This document shows, piece by piece, positions 18,633 to 27,584 of a stretch of DNA of 64,000 nt. Location: contig PAJP01000005.1 in the NCBI GenBank assembly GCA_002706095.1, positions 354,403 to 418,402 on the forward strand, in the 5' to 3' direction. The translations under genes and the position numbers were made by a program. The notes below the pieces were generated by a model. That model worked only from the letters and a program-made list of their open reading frames with translations, did not search any database and was not told where the DNA came from. Positions within the stretch are counted from its first letter, which is position 1. Each line of letters begins with the position of its first letter. Source of the stretch: Methylophaga sp. (GTDB taxonomy: Bacteria > Pseudomonadota > Gammaproteobacteria > Nitrosococcales > Methylophagaceae).

Positions 18633-20207
18633 TTAAGCCGCTTCACTTTTACCATCAAAATCATTACGAATCAGATAGTCAAAGGCTCCCAGTGCTGCAC
18701 GAGCGCCATCTCCCATTGCCATAATAATTTGTTTATATGGGATAGTAGTGACATCACCTGCGGCAAACACACCCGGCAAAGATGTTTGGCCATGATTATC
18801 GATTTCTATCTCACCAAATTTACTCAGTTCGATAGTGCCTTTTAACCAATCGGTGTTTGGCAACAGACCAATCTGAACAAACACAGCATTCAATTCAACC
18901 GTGTGCTGTTGTTCAGTGGCTCTGTCCATGTAAATCAGCCCATTGACTTTGCCATCATCTCCTGTGATTTCAGTTGTTTGGGCACCCGTGATGACCTTAA
19001 CATTATCCAAAGAGAACAGTTTTTTCTGTAACACCGCATCGGCACGTAACTCACCGTTAAATTCAATCAATGTCACATGACCGACAATACCCGCCAAATC
19101 AATCGCAGCTTCAACACCCGAGTTACCGCCACCAATGACCGCAACAGGTTTACCTTTAAATAAGGGCCCATCACAGTGAGGGCAATAAGCGACGCCATGA
19201 CCACGGTATTCTTTTTCACCTGGCACACCCAGCTCACGCCAGCGAGCACCGGTAGCGAGAATCACCGTCTTACTTGAAAGCGTTGCACCACTCTCCAGTT
19301 CAACATCGATCATCTTGCCATTCTTTTTCAGACTGCTTGCACGTTGAAGATTCATCACGTCTACCTCATATTGTTTGACGTGTTCTTCTAATGCAGCAAC
19401 CAATTTTGGTCCTTCTGTTTCTTTGACAGAAATAAAGTTTTCAATCGCCATGGTATCCATGACCTGACCACCAAAGCGTTCAGCCACAATACCGGTACGA
19501 ATACCTTTGCGTGAGGCATAGATAGAGGCAGAAGCACCCGCTGGACCACCACCAATAATCAACACATCAAAATCTTCTTTTGCGCTGATTTTTTCAGCTT
19601 CACGCTTCACTGCACCTGTATCCAGTTTGGCGATGATTTCAGGCAGGCTCATACGGCCTGAGCCAAAATTCTCACCATTCAGGTAGACCGTTGGTACCGC
19701 CATGATTTTTCGCTGGTCCACCTCTTCCTGATATAACGCACCATCGATCATGGTATGCGAAATATTCGGATTATGAACGGCCATTACGTTTAATGCCTGA
19801 ACGACTTCCGGGCAGTTTTGGCATGAAAGTGAGATATACGTTTCAAAATGGTATTCCCCTTCCAGCCCTTTAATCTGGTCGATCACTTCCTGATCGAGTT
19901 TGGTTGGATGCCCACCGACATGTAGCAGAGCCAACACCAGCGATGTAAATTCGTGCCCCATGGGAATACCGGCAAAACGAATTTTTTCTTGTCCATCGGG
20001 CTGTTTGATCTGAAATGACGGCTTACGTGAATCGCTGTCAGCATCATCAGTAAAGGTGATGTCACCTGACATATCAGCGATTTCTTGCAATAAATCGCGC
20101 ATTTCAGTCGCTTTAGCACTGTCATCTAGAGCCGCAATCAATTCAATTGGGCGTTTGATGTTTTGCAGATAACCTTTCAGTTGTCCGGCGATATTTGCAT
20201 CCAACAT
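18633..20207 (-). CDS. ahpF: Alkyl hydroperoxide reductase subunit F
   Basis: AhpF is the flavoprotein that passes electrons from NADH to AhpC. The 524-residue length equals the family norm. The N-terminal double-thioredoxin part has its redox pair at C129/C132 (SCQNCPE). FAD binding follows at GGGPAGAS near 219-226, the thioredoxin-reductase-like pair at C342/C345 (AYCPHCDGP), the NAD site ([12 protein letters not shown]) near 357-368, and the second FAD motif ([16 protein letters not shown]) near the end. It lies 75 bases downstream of ahpC on the same strand and ends at a strong terminator. Confidence 0.97.
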   Translation of the reverse strand: MLDANIAGQLKGYLQNIKRPIELIAALDDSAKATEMRDLLQEIADMSGDITFTDDADSDSRKPSFQIKQPDGQEKIRFAGIPMGHEFTSLVLALLHVGGHPTKLDQEVIDQIKGLEGEYHFETYISLSCQNCPEVVQALNVMAVHNPNISHTMIDGALYQEEVDQRKIMAVPTVYLNGENFGSGRMSLPEIIAKLDTGAVKREAEKISAKEDFDVLIIGGGPAGASASIYASRKGIRTGIVAERFGGQVMDTMAIENFISVKETEGPKLVAALEEHVKQYEVDVMNLQRASSLKKNGKMIDVELESGATLSSKTVILATGARWRELGVPGEKEYRGHGVAYCPHCDGPLFKGKPVAVIGGGNSGVEAAIDLAGIVGHVTLIEFNGELRADAVLQKKLFSLDNVKVITGAQTTEITGDDGKVNGLIYMDRATEQQHTVELNAVFVQIGLLPNTDWLKGTIELSKFGEIEIDNHGQTSLPGVFAAGDVTTIPYKQIIMAMGDGARAALGAFDYLIRNDFDGKSEAA

Positions 20208-20282
20208 AATAATTTACCTTAATCAAAAATAATTTTAGTGACACTGCCCGGGCATTTGCCCGGACAGGTCGATATAGCCTGA

Positions 20283-20849
20283 TTAGATTTTGCCAACCAA
20301 GTCTAATGATGGAGACAGAGTCTCTTCACCTGGCTGCCAAGAAGCAGGGCAGACTTCACCATCATGTGTTGCAACATATTGTGCTGCTTGCACACGGCGA
20401 ACTAAGTCTTTAGCGTTACGACCAATACCCAGATCGTTAATTTCAGCGGCTTTAATCACACCTTCTGGGTTAACGATAAATGTACCGCGAAGTGCCAGAC
20501 CTTCTTCTTCAATCATCACTTCAAAGTTGCGGCTGATAACACCAGTTGGATCACCAATCATTGGGAACTTAATTTTTTGGATGGTTTCTGATGCATCGTG
20601 CCATGCTTTGTGAGTGAAGTGTGTATCAGTTGATACTGAGTAAACTTCAACACCCATTTCTTGCAGTTGAGCATAGTGGTCTGCAACATCACCTAGTTCT
20701 GTTGGACAAACGAAAGTGAAGTCAGCTGGGTAAAAAACGAAAACAGACCATTTGCCTTTCAGATCATCGCTTGAAACTTCGATGAATTCGCCATTGTGAT
20801 AAGCATTCGCCTTAAACGGTTTGATTTCTGTATTAATCAGTGTAGACAT
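20283..20849 (-). CDS. ahpC: Alkyl hydroperoxide reductase subunit C (peroxiredoxin)
   Basis: A typical 2-Cys peroxiredoxin of 188 residues that reduces H2O2 and organic peroxides. The peroxidatic Cys is C48 in DFTFVCPTE and the resolving Cys lies in DGEVCPASW near 167. The start at 20849 is chosen because AAGGAG sits seven bases upstream and the product begins [12 protein letters not shown] like E. coli AhpC; a longer in-frame start 48 bases upstream lacks both. The gene is first in the ahpC-ahpF pair. Confidence 0.97.
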   Translation of the reverse strand: MSTLINTEIKPFKANAYHNGEFIEVSSDDLKGKWSVFVFYPADFTFVCPTELGDVADHYAQLQEMGVEVYSVSTDTHFTHKAWHDASETIQKIKFPMIGDPTGVISRNFEVMIEEEGLALRGTFIVNPEGVIKAAEINDLGIGRNAKDLVRRVQAAQYVATHDGEVCPASWQPGEETLSPSLDLVGKI

Positions 20850-20895
20850 TATTTGCTCCTTAAATTTTGCATTAGTGTCGTAAGTGACAGTTCGC

Positions 20896-20925
20896 ATTGT
20901 AGTCGAGGCACATAAATAGGTACAA
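20896..20925 (-). promoter_or_regulatory. Candidate sigma70 promoter of ahpC
   Basis: On the minus strand, TTGTAC (20920-20925) and TACAAT (20896-20901) are separated by 18 bases, placing transcription start about 40 bases before the ahpC ATG. An OxyR site is expected for this gene, but no clear one could be defined by eye. Confidence 0.55.
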
Positions 20926-20980
20926 CGACTTAATTCTATTAGTATGATTGATAAAAACGATTAACCAATCGGAAAAATAA

Positions 20981-21016
20981 AAAAAGCCCTTGAAGTCAAA
21001 CTCCAAGGGCTTTTTT
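20981..21016 (-). terminator. Terminator after pqqA, possibly bidirectional
   Basis: GCCCTTG at 20986-20992 pairs with CAAGGGC at 21004-21010, flanked by A-run and T-run so that both strands show stem plus T-tract. It lies 18 bases after the pqqA stop on the minus strand and separates pqqA from the ahpC promoter. Confidence 0.88.
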
Positions 21017-21033
21017 ATTATTATTTATCAATC

Positions 21034-21105
21034 TTAACGATTGCAAATATACATGGTTACTTCGAAGCCGAAACGCATATCTGAGTATTCTGGTTTAGTC
21101 CACAT
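21034..21105 (-). CDS. pqqA: PqqA, precursor peptide of pyrroloquinoline quinone
   Basis: A 23-residue peptide beginning MWTKPEYSDMRFGFE and ending MYICNR. It has the invariant glutamate (E15) and tyrosine (Y19) in the EVTMY motif, the two residues that PqqE joins to build PQQ. The length and ends match the short PqqA type of Klebsiella. AGAGGA sits eight bases before the ATG at 21105, and a terminator follows directly, so the peptide has its own short transcript. No pqqBCDE gene lies next to it in this window; they must be elsewhere if the cell makes PQQ, as its mxa genes imply. Easily missed because of its size. Confidence 0.93.
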   Translation of the reverse strand: MWTKPEYSDMRFGFEVTMYICNR

Positions 21106-21258
21106 AATCAATTCCTCTTAATTTAAGACGTTATTTCTAGGGAAAACAACGTAGGTATAGACTATCTAAACTGACAAAATGTCACATCAGGGTCTTGCTT
21201 GATTCATCTCAGGATTATTCTTATTAAAATAAACGGGATTATTCAGCGAGACATGAAA

Positions 21259-22560
21259 CTAGCGCTCAGTAGAATTCAACGCGTTTAATATATGACCAAT
21301 CGCATCGCACAACAATTGAAGGTCAGCAGTATCAATAATGTAAGGTGGCATGATATAAATCATGGTTCTGAACGGCCTGATCCACACACCCTGCTCGACA
21401 ATAAAGCCTGGTAACCAGTCCATCGCATCATCAAGTGGTTTCTTTAGCTCAACGACACCAATGGCCCCTTTTACCCTGACATCCTTAACTAATTCATGAT
21501 CACGATATTTAGTCAGCTCGGTATTCAAACTATTTTCAATGGTGGATACCTGCGTTTGCCAGTCACTCTCCAGTAACAAATCAATACTGGCAGCTGCCAC
21601 GCGACAAGCCAGTGGATTCGCCATAAAAGTGGGACCATGCATCAATACACCCGAACCATCTGCAGCAATACCATCAGCCACCTGCTGATTACACATCACC
21701 GCTGCCAGCGTCATATACCCACCGGTAAGGGCTTTACCCATGCAAATAATATCTGGCACGATGCCAGCCTGCTCGTAAGCAAACAGTGATCCGGTTCGCC
21801 CAAAACCAGTGGCAATTTCATCAAAAATCAATAGGATATGATATTCGTCACATAAGGCGCGTATTTGACGAAGGTACTCAGTGCAATAGATGCGCATACC
21901 GCCGGCCCCTTGAACCAAAGGCTCGACGATGACAGCAGCTAATTCGTGGTGATGTTTTTCCACCAAATGTTTGAAATCTTCGATATAGCTGTCCAGCCAA
22001 TCAGCATCATCTCGACACTCAGGTGCAGCAGCAAATAAATGCGTCGGCAGCACTTTTTCAAACATCTTATGCATGCCATTAACAGGATCACAGACTGACA
22101 TTGCGCCAAACGTATCGCCGTGATAACCATTTCTGAATGTGAGCAAGCGATGTTTTTCAGGTTTATTCTGAGCAAACCAGTATTGAATAGCCATCTTAAT
22201 AGCCACTTCAACAGAGACTGAACCTGAATCGGCTAAAAATACATACTGCAAACTGTCATCGGTTATCTCTACCAGCTTTCTGGCAAGATTGACTGCTGGT
22301 TCATGCGTTAAACCGCCAAACATGACATGCGACATCGTATCAATCTGCTGATGTGCAGCCTCATTAAGCTTTGGGTGATTATAACCATGAATAGCTGACC
22401 ACCAAGATGACATACCATCAACCACTTCACGACCATCAGCCAGAGTTAATCTAACGCCTTTTGCTGATGTCACCTCATGTAATAACGGTGGGTTTGACAC
22501 GCTGGTATAAGGGTGCCAGATGTGGGCGGCATCAAATTCAAGATTACTTAGTTTTGTCAT
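21259..22560 (-). CDS. bioA: Adenosylmethionine-8-amino-7-oxononanoate aminotransferase
   Basis: A class III PLP aminotransferase of 433 residues, making 7,8-diaminopelargonate with S-adenosylmethionine as amino donor in biotin synthesis. It begins with the BioA-typical FDAAHIWHPYTSV and has VDGMSSWWSAIHGYNHP near 47-63, the PLP aspartate in LLIFDEIATGFGRTG, and the PLP lysine in ICMGKALTGGYM near 275. No other bio gene is adjacent here. It lies between pqqA and iscA, on the same strand as both but separated from iscA by a terminator. Confidence 0.95.
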   Translation of the reverse strand: MTKLSNLEFDAAHIWHPYTSVSNPPLLHEVTSAKGVRLTLADGREVVDGMSSWWSAIHGYNHPKLNEAAHQQIDTMSHVMFGGLTHEPAVNLARKLVEITDDSLQYVFLADSGSVSVEVAIKMAIQYWFAQNKPEKHRLLTFRNGYHGDTFGAMSVCDPVNGMHKMFEKVLPTHLFAAAPECRDDADWLDSYIEDFKHLVEKHHHELAAVIVEPLVQGAGGMRIYCTEYLRQIRALCDEYHILLIFDEIATGFGRTGSLFAYEQAGIVPDIICMGKALTGGYMTLAAVMCNQQVADGIAADGSGVLMHGPTFMANPLACRVAAASIDLLLESDWQTQVSTIENSLNTELTKYRDHELVKDVRVKGAIGVVELKKPLDDAMDWLPGFIVEQGVWIRPFRTMIYIMPPYIIDTADLQLLCDAIGHILNALNSTER

Positions 22561-22623
22561 GTCTGTTTTACATAGTCTTAGAGCTGGCTCACCGTTTTTA
22601 ATTCAGAGAGCTAAAAACAAGAA

Positions 22624-22642
22624 TGCCCGCATTGAGCGGGCA
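22624..22642 (-). terminator. Hairpin terminator after iscA
   Basis: TGCCCGC at 22624-22630 pairs with GCGGGCA at 22636-22642 around a five-base loop. On the minus strand it is followed by ATTCTTGTTTTT. It lies 23 bases after the iscA stop and isolates bioA. Confidence 0.8.
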
Positions 22643-22664
22643 CTTTTGAGAAATAGTGTTTCGT

Positions 22665-22991
22665 TTATTTAGTGACACTGAAGCTCTCACCACAGCCACA
22701 TTCAGAAACCACATTAGGATTTCGGAATTTAAAACTCTGATTCAAGCCTTCGCGAACAAAGTCGAGTTCCATACCATCGAGAATTGGCATAGCGTCTTCG
22801 TTAATAACCACTTTGACATCACCATGCTCAACCACCACATCGTCAGCGGCCACTTCATCTGCATAGTCAAGCGCATAGCTATAACCTGAACAGCCACTTT
22901 TGACGACGCCAATTCTTAAGCCGACACCCGATGCACGTTTTGTCATCATATCTCTGACACGATTAATGGCAGATTCAGTCAATGTAATCAT
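22665..22991 (-). CDS. iscA: A-type iron-sulfur cluster carrier IscA
   Basis: A 108-residue HesB-family protein that receives and delivers Fe-S clusters. The three cluster-ligand cysteines are C34 (VKSGCSGYSYALDY) and C98/C100 (SECGCGESFSV), with spacing as in IscA. The central block LDGMELDFVREGLNQSFKF closely follows E. coli IscA, which favours IscA over SufA or ErpA. AGGTGA lies five bases before the ATG at 22991. It is downstream of iscR by 146 bases, without iscS, iscU, hscBA or fdx in between, which is an unusual reduced arrangement. Confidence 0.9.
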   Translation of the reverse strand: MITLTESAINRVRDMMTKRASGVGLRIGVVKSGCSGYSYALDYADEVAADDVVVEHGDVKVVINEDAMPILDGMELDFVREGLNQSFKFRNPNVVSECGCGESFSVTK

Positions 22992-23137
22992 ATTTTCACC
23001 TGTAACATTCAGTGATTAAGACCATAAATAATTGAGAACGTTTGATTCTGATTGAAGAATATCAAAGGCGTCTTAATTAGATTCACTCATTTAGATCTGT
23101 AAAAGTGATAAGTCGAAAGTTTGGGGCAAAGAGCAAA

Positions 23138-23584
23138 CTAGAGCATATCAAATGCGATAACTTTTTCGCCGTTTCTACTCTTTTCAAAGTTAGACACGAC
23201 TTGTGCCAGAGTGATGCCATCAAGATATACACGAATCTGATCACTTAAGCTTTGCCAAAGCTCATGGCTTAAACACTGCTCATGACCGTGACAATTTTGT
23301 CGACCTTCGCATTGTGTGCTATCGACCTTCTCGTCAACTGCCGATATGACATCTAACACCGTTATGGTATCTGCTGCACGACTTAAACGATATCCGCCCC
23401 CGGGACCACGAGAGCTGCTCACAAGACCTTGCTTTCTCAACCGTGCGAATAACTGCTCCAGATAAGAGAGAGAAATACCTTGTCTTTCTGAAATATCTGC
23501 CAGAGTTATTGCGCCTACGCCATAGTTCAGACTGAGGTCAAGCATGGCGGTCACAGCATAGCGACCTTTAGTGGTTAAACGCAT
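23138..23584 (-). CDS. iscR: Rrf2-family Fe-S regulator IscR
   Basis: A 148-residue Rrf2 transcription factor. The N-terminal winged helix ([32 protein letters not shown]) is followed by the [2Fe-2S] ligands C92, C98, C104 and H107 (QCEGRQNC...QCLSHELW), identical in position to E. coli IscR. It senses Fe-S cluster status and controls Fe-S biogenesis genes. A type-1-like IscR box overlaps the -35 of its own promoter, pointing to autorepression. It lies between cysE and iscA on the same strand. Confidence 0.95.
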   Translation of the reverse strand: MRLTTKGRYAVTAMLDLSLNYGVGAITLADISERQGISLSYLEQLFARLRKQGLVSSSRGPGGGYRLSRAADTITVLDVISAVDEKVDSTQCEGRQNCHGHEQCLSHELWQSLSDQIRVYLDGITLAQVVSNFEKSRNGEKVIAFDML

Positions 23585-23617
23585 TCTTACAAATCCAGAA
23601 TAAACTTAATCGTCTAA

Positions 23618-23649
23618 AGTTTACATGCCTGACTATTTTAGTCAACTTT
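23618..23649 (-). promoter_or_regulatory. iscR promoter with IscR type-1-like operator
   Basis: On the minus strand TTGACT (23640-23645) and TAAACT (23618-23623) are 16 bases apart and form a good sigma70 promoter. The dyad TGACTATTTTAGTCA at 23630-23644 sits across the -35 and fits the E. coli type-1 IscR consensus core (GACT, five AT-rich bases, AGTC, with the expected flanking purines). The operator also overlaps the cysE stop codon at 23642. Confidence 0.8.
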
Positions 23650-24427
23650 TATTCTCTTCGTTGTCCTTGTAGATATCACACCCTTCTAAATCCGGCATTT
23701 CAACGTCAGGTAATTCCCCCCCCAGACGGTGGATAGTTTTGCACATCACATCAACGCGCTTATCCATAGCGTGAACATGCTGAATCAGTCCATGAATGGC
23801 CGAAGCCACCGGATCCATGGTTTTACTTGAGGTACCGTAGGCATCAAAACCAACCGACTGTGCTAGTTTCTGACGTTGTTTTTCGTCTTCACTCAAGTTG
23901 GTTTTCACTACCCTGCCCGGCACGCCCACAACGGTATCACCTGAGGCGACATCCTTAACAACAACGGCATTGGAACCTATACGGGCACCATCATGAAGCG
24001 TAATGGGACCAAGTACTTTTGCACCGGCACCAACAACAATATTATTTCCAAGCGTAGGATGGCGTTTCCCCTCTTTCCAAGATGTGCCACCCAAGGTGAC
24101 ACCATGATAAAGCGTCACATCATCGCCGATTTCTGCGGTCTCACCAATGACGACCCCCATACCGTGATCAATAAAAAAACGGCGGCCAATCTTAGCGCCG
24201 GGGTGAATTTCAATACCGGTAAACCAACGTGAAATGGAAGAAATGAACTTGGCGAGCCATTTCCAGTTTGAACGCCACAACCAATGACTTAGACGGTGAA
24301 ACTGCAGCGCATGTACGCCGGGATAAGTGGTGACAATTTCAAATACATTCCGTGCTGCCGGATCGCGATCAAAGACACAAGAAATATCTTCTTTGATGCG
24401 TTCCCAACGGCTTATTTTTTCTGTCAT
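23642..24427 (-). CDS. cysE: Serine O-acetyltransferase
   Basis: CysE acetylates serine with acetyl-CoA, the first step of cysteine synthesis. The 261-residue protein has an N-terminal helical domain ([26 protein letters not shown]), then a left-handed beta-helix of hexapeptide repeats with catalytic His in [18 protein letters not shown] and [12 protein letters not shown]. The C-terminal extension (about 190-261) is longer than in short CysE forms and ends acidic. GAGGA precedes the ATG, which overlaps the trmJ stop by four bases. The location ahead of iscR fits cysteine supply for Fe-S clusters. Confidence 0.95.
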   Translation of the reverse strand: MTEKISRWERIKEDISCVFDRDPAARNVFEIVTTYPGVHALQFHRLSHWLWRSNWKWLAKFISSISRWFTGIEIHPGAKIGRRFFIDHGMGVVIGETAEIGDDVTLYHGVTLGGTSWKEGKRHPTLGNNIVVGAGAKVLGPITLHDGARIGSNAVVVKDVASGDTVVGVPGRVVKTNLSEDEKQRQKLAQSVGFDAYGTSSKTMDPVASAIHGLIQHVHAMDKRVDVMCKTIHRLGGELPDVEMPDLEGCDIYKDNEENKS

Positions 24428-25155
24428 TCTTTCCTCGCTTTGGTTTCTGCTGCACGCAAAATACCATGCATAATCTGTAATTCGTTTCGATCCATATCCG
24501 CTCTGTTAAATAGTCGGCGTATACGTCGTAACAGGTTACGTGGGTTTTCAGGATCCAGAAAACCGATGGTCGTCAACGAACGTTCAAAATGATCATATAA
24601 ATGAGCTAAATCTTCTGAAGTTATCGCCTCACGCTCTTCACCAATACGACCAAAATCAATATTAGGCTGGAAACTCATTCTGAGTTCATAAGCGACGACC
24701 TGGACTGCCGCAGCCAGGTTTAGAGAACTATAATCTGGATTAGCAGGAATATTGACTAAATACTGACATCGATCGATTTCATCATTGGATAAGCCAGAAT
24801 GTTCACGACCAAACACAATAGCTATATGTGTATCATCATCGAACTTTTCAAGTTGCGTCACTGCTTCACGCGGGTTCATTACTGGCATATGCAAGTGACG
24901 TAAACGGGCACTCATCGCAAAAGCATAGTGACAGCCTGCCAATGCATCATCGAGACTATCATGTACCACCGCACGGTGTAAGACATCATCCGCACCGGAT
25001 GCACGTGTTGTTGCTTCAGCACTTGGGTAAATTTTAGGCGAGACAAGATGTAGATTTGTGATCCCCATCGTTTTCATTGCCCTGGCTGCCGCACCGATAT
25101 TACCGGGATGCGTTGTACCGACAAGCACAAAACGAACATTATCCAGCGACTTCAT
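24424..25155 (-). CDS. trmJ: tRNA (cytidine/uridine-2'-O-)-methyltransferase TrmJ
   Basis: A SPOUT-class RNA 2'-O-methyltransferase of 243 residues acting at tRNA position 32. Knot motifs are visible: [23 protein letters not shown] at the N-terminus, [22 protein letters not shown] strand ([13 protein letters not shown]) near 111-123, and [24 protein letters not shown] near 135-158. The C-terminal helical extension with [13 protein letters not shown] is typical of TrmJ. It overlaps queA by 17 bases and cysE by four, so the run is queA-trmJ-cysE. Confidence 0.94.
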   Translation of the reverse strand: MKSLDNVRFVLVGTTHPGNIGAAARAMKTMGITNLHLVSPKIYPSAEATTRASGADDVLHRAVVHDSLDDALAGCHYAFAMSARLRHLHMPVMNPREAVTQLEKFDDDTHIAIVFGREHSGLSNDEIDRCQYLVNIPANPDYSSLNLAAAVQVVAYELRMSFQPNIDFGRIGEEREAITSEDLAHLYDHFERSLTTIGFLDPENPRNLLRRIRRLFNRADMDRNELQIMHGILRAAETKARKE

Positions 25156-26182
25156 TAGTATTCCTTGTTATAAACATGGCATCACCGTAACTAAAAAACC
25201 GGTAACGCTGTTGGATGGCATGTTGGTATGCCTCCAGAATGTGTTTTTTACCTGCAAAGGCTGAGACCAGCATTAACAGTGTGGATTCAGAAAGGTGAAA
25301 ATTCGTTACCATGGCATCTACGCTTCTAAATTGATAACCCGGATAGATGAAAATATCCGTTTCTCCTTGATAAGCAGTAATCTCACCGTTGATGGATGCT
25401 GACTCTAACGCTCTGACACTGGTAGTGCCGACAGCGATAACTCGTCCACCACGTGCTCTGGTTGCTTTTACTTGTTCTGCCACTTTATCACTGACGTCAA
25501 TGACTTCTTTATGCATCTGATGAGAACGCACATCATCTACTCTGACCGGCTGAAATGTACCAGCGCCAACATGTAACGTAAGCTCAGCTGTTTCAATTCC
25601 TGCTTCACGAATTTTATTCAATAAGGCTTCATCAAAATGTAGACCCGCTGTAGGTGCAGCCACGGCTCCAACATTCCTGGCATAAACCGTCTGATAACGA
25701 TCTAAATCCGCTTTATCCACTTCCCTTTCAATATAAGGGGGTAATGGTAATCGTCCATACTGATCAAGCGCATCTATCACAGAATGAATATCGTGAAACT
25801 TCAACTCAAATAAAGCATCATGCCGCCCGAGAACTTCCGCATCAAGCACACCTTCAAGTTGCAAATGACGACCAGCTGCTGGCGATTTGCTACTTCTTAT
25901 ATGGGCCAGTACCCGAGTTTCATCAAGCACCCGCTCTATCAGCACTTCAACTTTACCACCACTATCTTTGACGCCAAAAAGGCGAGCGGGAATCACTTTT
26001 GTATTGTTAAAAACCAACAAATCATCAGGCTTGAGTAATGATAGAAGATCGGTAAATTGGAGATCCTGGCGCTGACCGCTATTCCCTTCCAGAAACAATA
26101 ATCGACTGGCAGTTCGGTTCTCTGAGGGGTATTGGGCGATTAGCTCTTCGGGCAAATCAAATTGGAAGTCACTCGTTTTCAT
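25139..26182 (-). CDS. queA: S-adenosylmethionine:tRNA ribosyltransferase-isomerase
   Basis: QueA transfers and rearranges the ribosyl of S-adenosylmethionine onto preQ1 in tRNA to give epoxyqueuosine. The start at 26182 gives [19 protein letters not shown], the family N-terminus; an ATG 12 bases upstream is possible. Conserved blocks are seen: [65 protein letters not shown] and [19 protein letters not shown]. The length is about 347 residues. It leads the queA-trmJ-cysE run. No tgt gene is adjacent in this window. Confidence 0.95.
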   Translation of the reverse strand: MKTSDFQFDLPEELIAQYPSENRTASRLLFLEGNSGQRQDLQFTDLLSLLKPDDLLVFNNTKVIPARLFGVKDSGGKVEVLIERVLDETRVLAHIRSSKSPAAGRHLQLEGVLDAEVLGRHDALFELKFHDIHSVIDALDQYGRLPLPPYIEREVDKADLDRYQTVYARNVGAVAAPTAGLHFDEALLNKIREAGIETAELTLHVGAGTFQPVRVDDVRSHQMHKEVIDVSDKVAEQVKATRARGGRVIAVGTTSVRALESASINGEITAYQGETDIFIYPGYQFRSVDAMVTNFHLSESTLLMLVSAFAGKKHILEAYQHAIQQRYRFFSYGDAMFITRNTNEVAG

Positions 26183-26320
26183 GGGCGCGATCATAGCAAA
26201 ATGTCTATCAAAACAGCATTTAAATCATCTATGACGTCCAGCTCCAGCGAGAATAACGTTCGCTTTAGCTATTACTATCAATTAGTTAGATTTTTCAGTT
26301 AAGAACAAATGAAAATCACC

Positions 26321-26350
26321 CTTCCAATACTCAGGGGCAGACGTTATAAT
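26321..26350 (+). promoter_or_regulatory. Promoter of tRNA-Leu(CAA)
   Basis: A perfect -10 TATAAT at 26345-26350 lies 15 bases before the tRNA 5' end, with a weak -35-like CTTCCA at 26321-26326 (18-base spacer). Confidence 0.65.
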
Positions 26351-26364
26351 TTCGCGCTTAGGTT

Positions 26365-26449
26365 GCCGGGGTGGCGGAACTGGTAGACGCGCCGGATTCA
26401 AAATCCGGTTTCTTCGGAAGTGCGAGTTCGATTCTCGCCCTCGGTACCA
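26365..26449 (+). tRNA. tRNA-Leu, anticodon CAA
   Basis: An 85-base class II tRNA with encoded CCA. The acceptor GCCGGGG pairs with CCTCGGT (two G-T wobbles). The D-arm contains GGTAGACGC, and the anticodon stem CCGGA/TCCGG holds loop TTCAAAA (anticodon CAA, reads UUG). A variable arm follows, then T-arm GCGAG TTCGATT CTCGC. It is a single tRNA gene with its own promoter. Confidence 0.97.
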
Positions 26450-26532
26450 ACCTAACTCTTCTCTGCATCAATCAACTATCCCTATAAATATCTATATACC
26501 ATTCCCTATAGAATGAACGTAAATTGTTGATT

Positions 26533-26573
26533 TATTTTCTGTGGCTCTAATTGATCTATTTTCAGTGGCTCTA
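26533..26573. repeat. 17-base direct repeats, possible remnant of an IS21-type end
   Basis: TATTTTCTGTGGCTCTA (26533-26549) and TATTTTCAGTGGCTCTA (26557-26573) differ at one base and have a 24-base period. Multiple short repeats with a GTGGCTC core are characteristic of IS21-family ends, as I recall them. No transposase gene is present, so this would be a solo relic beside the tRNA gene. Confidence 0.35.
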
Positions 26574-26717
26574 TTAGCACAAGCCCGACTTCACTCTATA
26601 TGCACTCCCAGGCTATTTGTATGCATTAATCCCAGTATGGCTTGATGATGGGTGGCAAACACCCACTTGGATGACATCAGGGGTGTAATGTTTGTTGTAA
26701 GTGGGGATCTGCCATTG

Positions 26718-26789
26718 AAAAAAAAGCGGGTATCCAAAAGCAACAATTGAAGCCGAGGAGAGTAAGAGAGAGGTGTAACTGATACCCGC
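26718..26789 (-). terminator. Terminator-like hairpin with long loop
   Basis: On the minus strand GCGGGTATC (complement of 26781-26789) pairs with GATACCCGC (complement of 26726-26734), followed at once by eight T (26718-26725). The loop is 46 bases and pyrimidine-rich. It could end the message of the regulator gene at 26985 or a small RNA. Confidence 0.55.
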
Positions 26790-26898
26790 GATTCAGAAAA
26801 TATAGCAATGAATTATGACTATTTTATGAATCGAAGAAAATTATTACCCAGCGATGTGTGGTCCCATGCTTTTTATAGTTCGGCGATTCTCTACTTTT

Positions 26899-26918
26899 AT
26901 CACTTAACGTTAAGTGAT
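26899..26918. promoter_or_regulatory. Perfect 20-base palindrome
   Basis: ATCACTTAAC followed directly by its reverse complement GTTAAGTGAT. A gapless palindrome of this length in an AT-rich spacer is a good candidate operator for a dimeric regulator, possibly that encoded 67 bases away at 26985. The binding protein is unknown. Confidence 0.5.
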
Positions 26919-26984
26919 GTAACCACCTCTCTCCCCTTTCAAATAATTCAGCCCATTTCCATCTGAAAAGCTTTGTTCTACATC

Positions 26985-27584
26985 CTAGGCAGTCTGTTTT
27001 TCGAGTAATCTTTTTATCAAAGCAAAAGACACCGGTTTTTCTTCTATCATCGCGCTAGCAGGTAGCGTGACTTCTTTGCCTAATGCTGATTTATCTTGTG
27101 TTGTCACGATAATGATTTTGGCGTGCTTGGTTTCTTTATTTTTACTTATGGCATCGACTAGATGTGCCACATTCATATCATCCATTTCCCAATCGACAAT
27201 GATGAGGTTGGGTTTATAGCGGCCTGTCAAAATGAGGGCATCAAATCCATTGTCTGTCACATGAATATTGGTCGGCAGCCCTTCCTGCCACTGTAGTAAT
27301 TGTGATTCGTATAACCTCAATAGTTCGCTGTCTTTATCAACAAGTAACACCGTTAATTCAGCATGACTGTTCAGTGTTGATTTGCTGGGTATTGCTAATT
27401 CTTGAGGGATCGGTTTGCCTAGTTTTTCTGCCAGACGAATCACTTCATCTTCAGAAATTCGTCGGTGGCCACCCAGTGTTTTTACAACATTAATCAATCC
27501 TTGATTTGCCCATAGCTGGATTGTTCTTGCTGTCACGCCGAGTAACTTAGCGAGTTGAGTAGTAGTAAACAATCTTTTTTCCAT
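26985..27584 (-). CDS. MerR/excisionase-type HTH fused to a receiver domain
   Basis: A two-domain regulator of 199 residues. The N-terminus is a MerR-like helix-turn-helix (LFTTTQLAKLLGVTARTIQLWANQGLI, then GGHRRISEDEV). A receiver domain follows from about residue 77: LTVLLVDKD, the phospho-acceptor Asp in LIIVDWEMDDM, Thr in IIIVTTQDK, and Lys-Pro in IEEKPVS. The order is reversed relative to ordinary response regulators, whose receiver comes first. ATG 27584 is preferred over a GTG nine bases upstream. Neither has a good ribosome site. No partner kinase is adjacent. Function unknown. Confidence 0.8.
   Translation of the reverse strand: MEKRLFTTTQLAKLLGVTARTIQLWANQGLINVVKTLGGHRRISEDEVIRLAEKLGKPIPQELAIPSKSTLNSHAELTVLLVDKDSELLRLYESQLLQWQEGLPTNIHVTDNGFDALILTGRYKPNLIIVDWEMDDMNVAHLVDAISKNKETKHAKIIIVTTQDKSALGKEVTLPASAMIEEKPVSFALIKRLLEKQTA

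Larger units (their letters stand above)
26450..26984. other. Gene-free 535-base region with repeats and strong dyads
   Basis: No credible coding frame is seen. The region holds a pair of 17-base near-identical direct repeats (26533-26549 and 26557-26573), a large minus-strand hairpin with T-run (26718-26789), and a 10-base complementary pair (26766-26775 with 26924-26933) that encloses a 20-base perfect palindrome (26899-26918). The minus-strand side could encode a structured RNA or a long 3' UTR of the downstream-reading gene at 26985. Confidence 0.6.

Noticed and set aside
22992..23137. Search for a riboswitch or second IscR box between iscR and iscA
   Set aside because: No conserved riboswitch core or dyad with the right spacing was seen.
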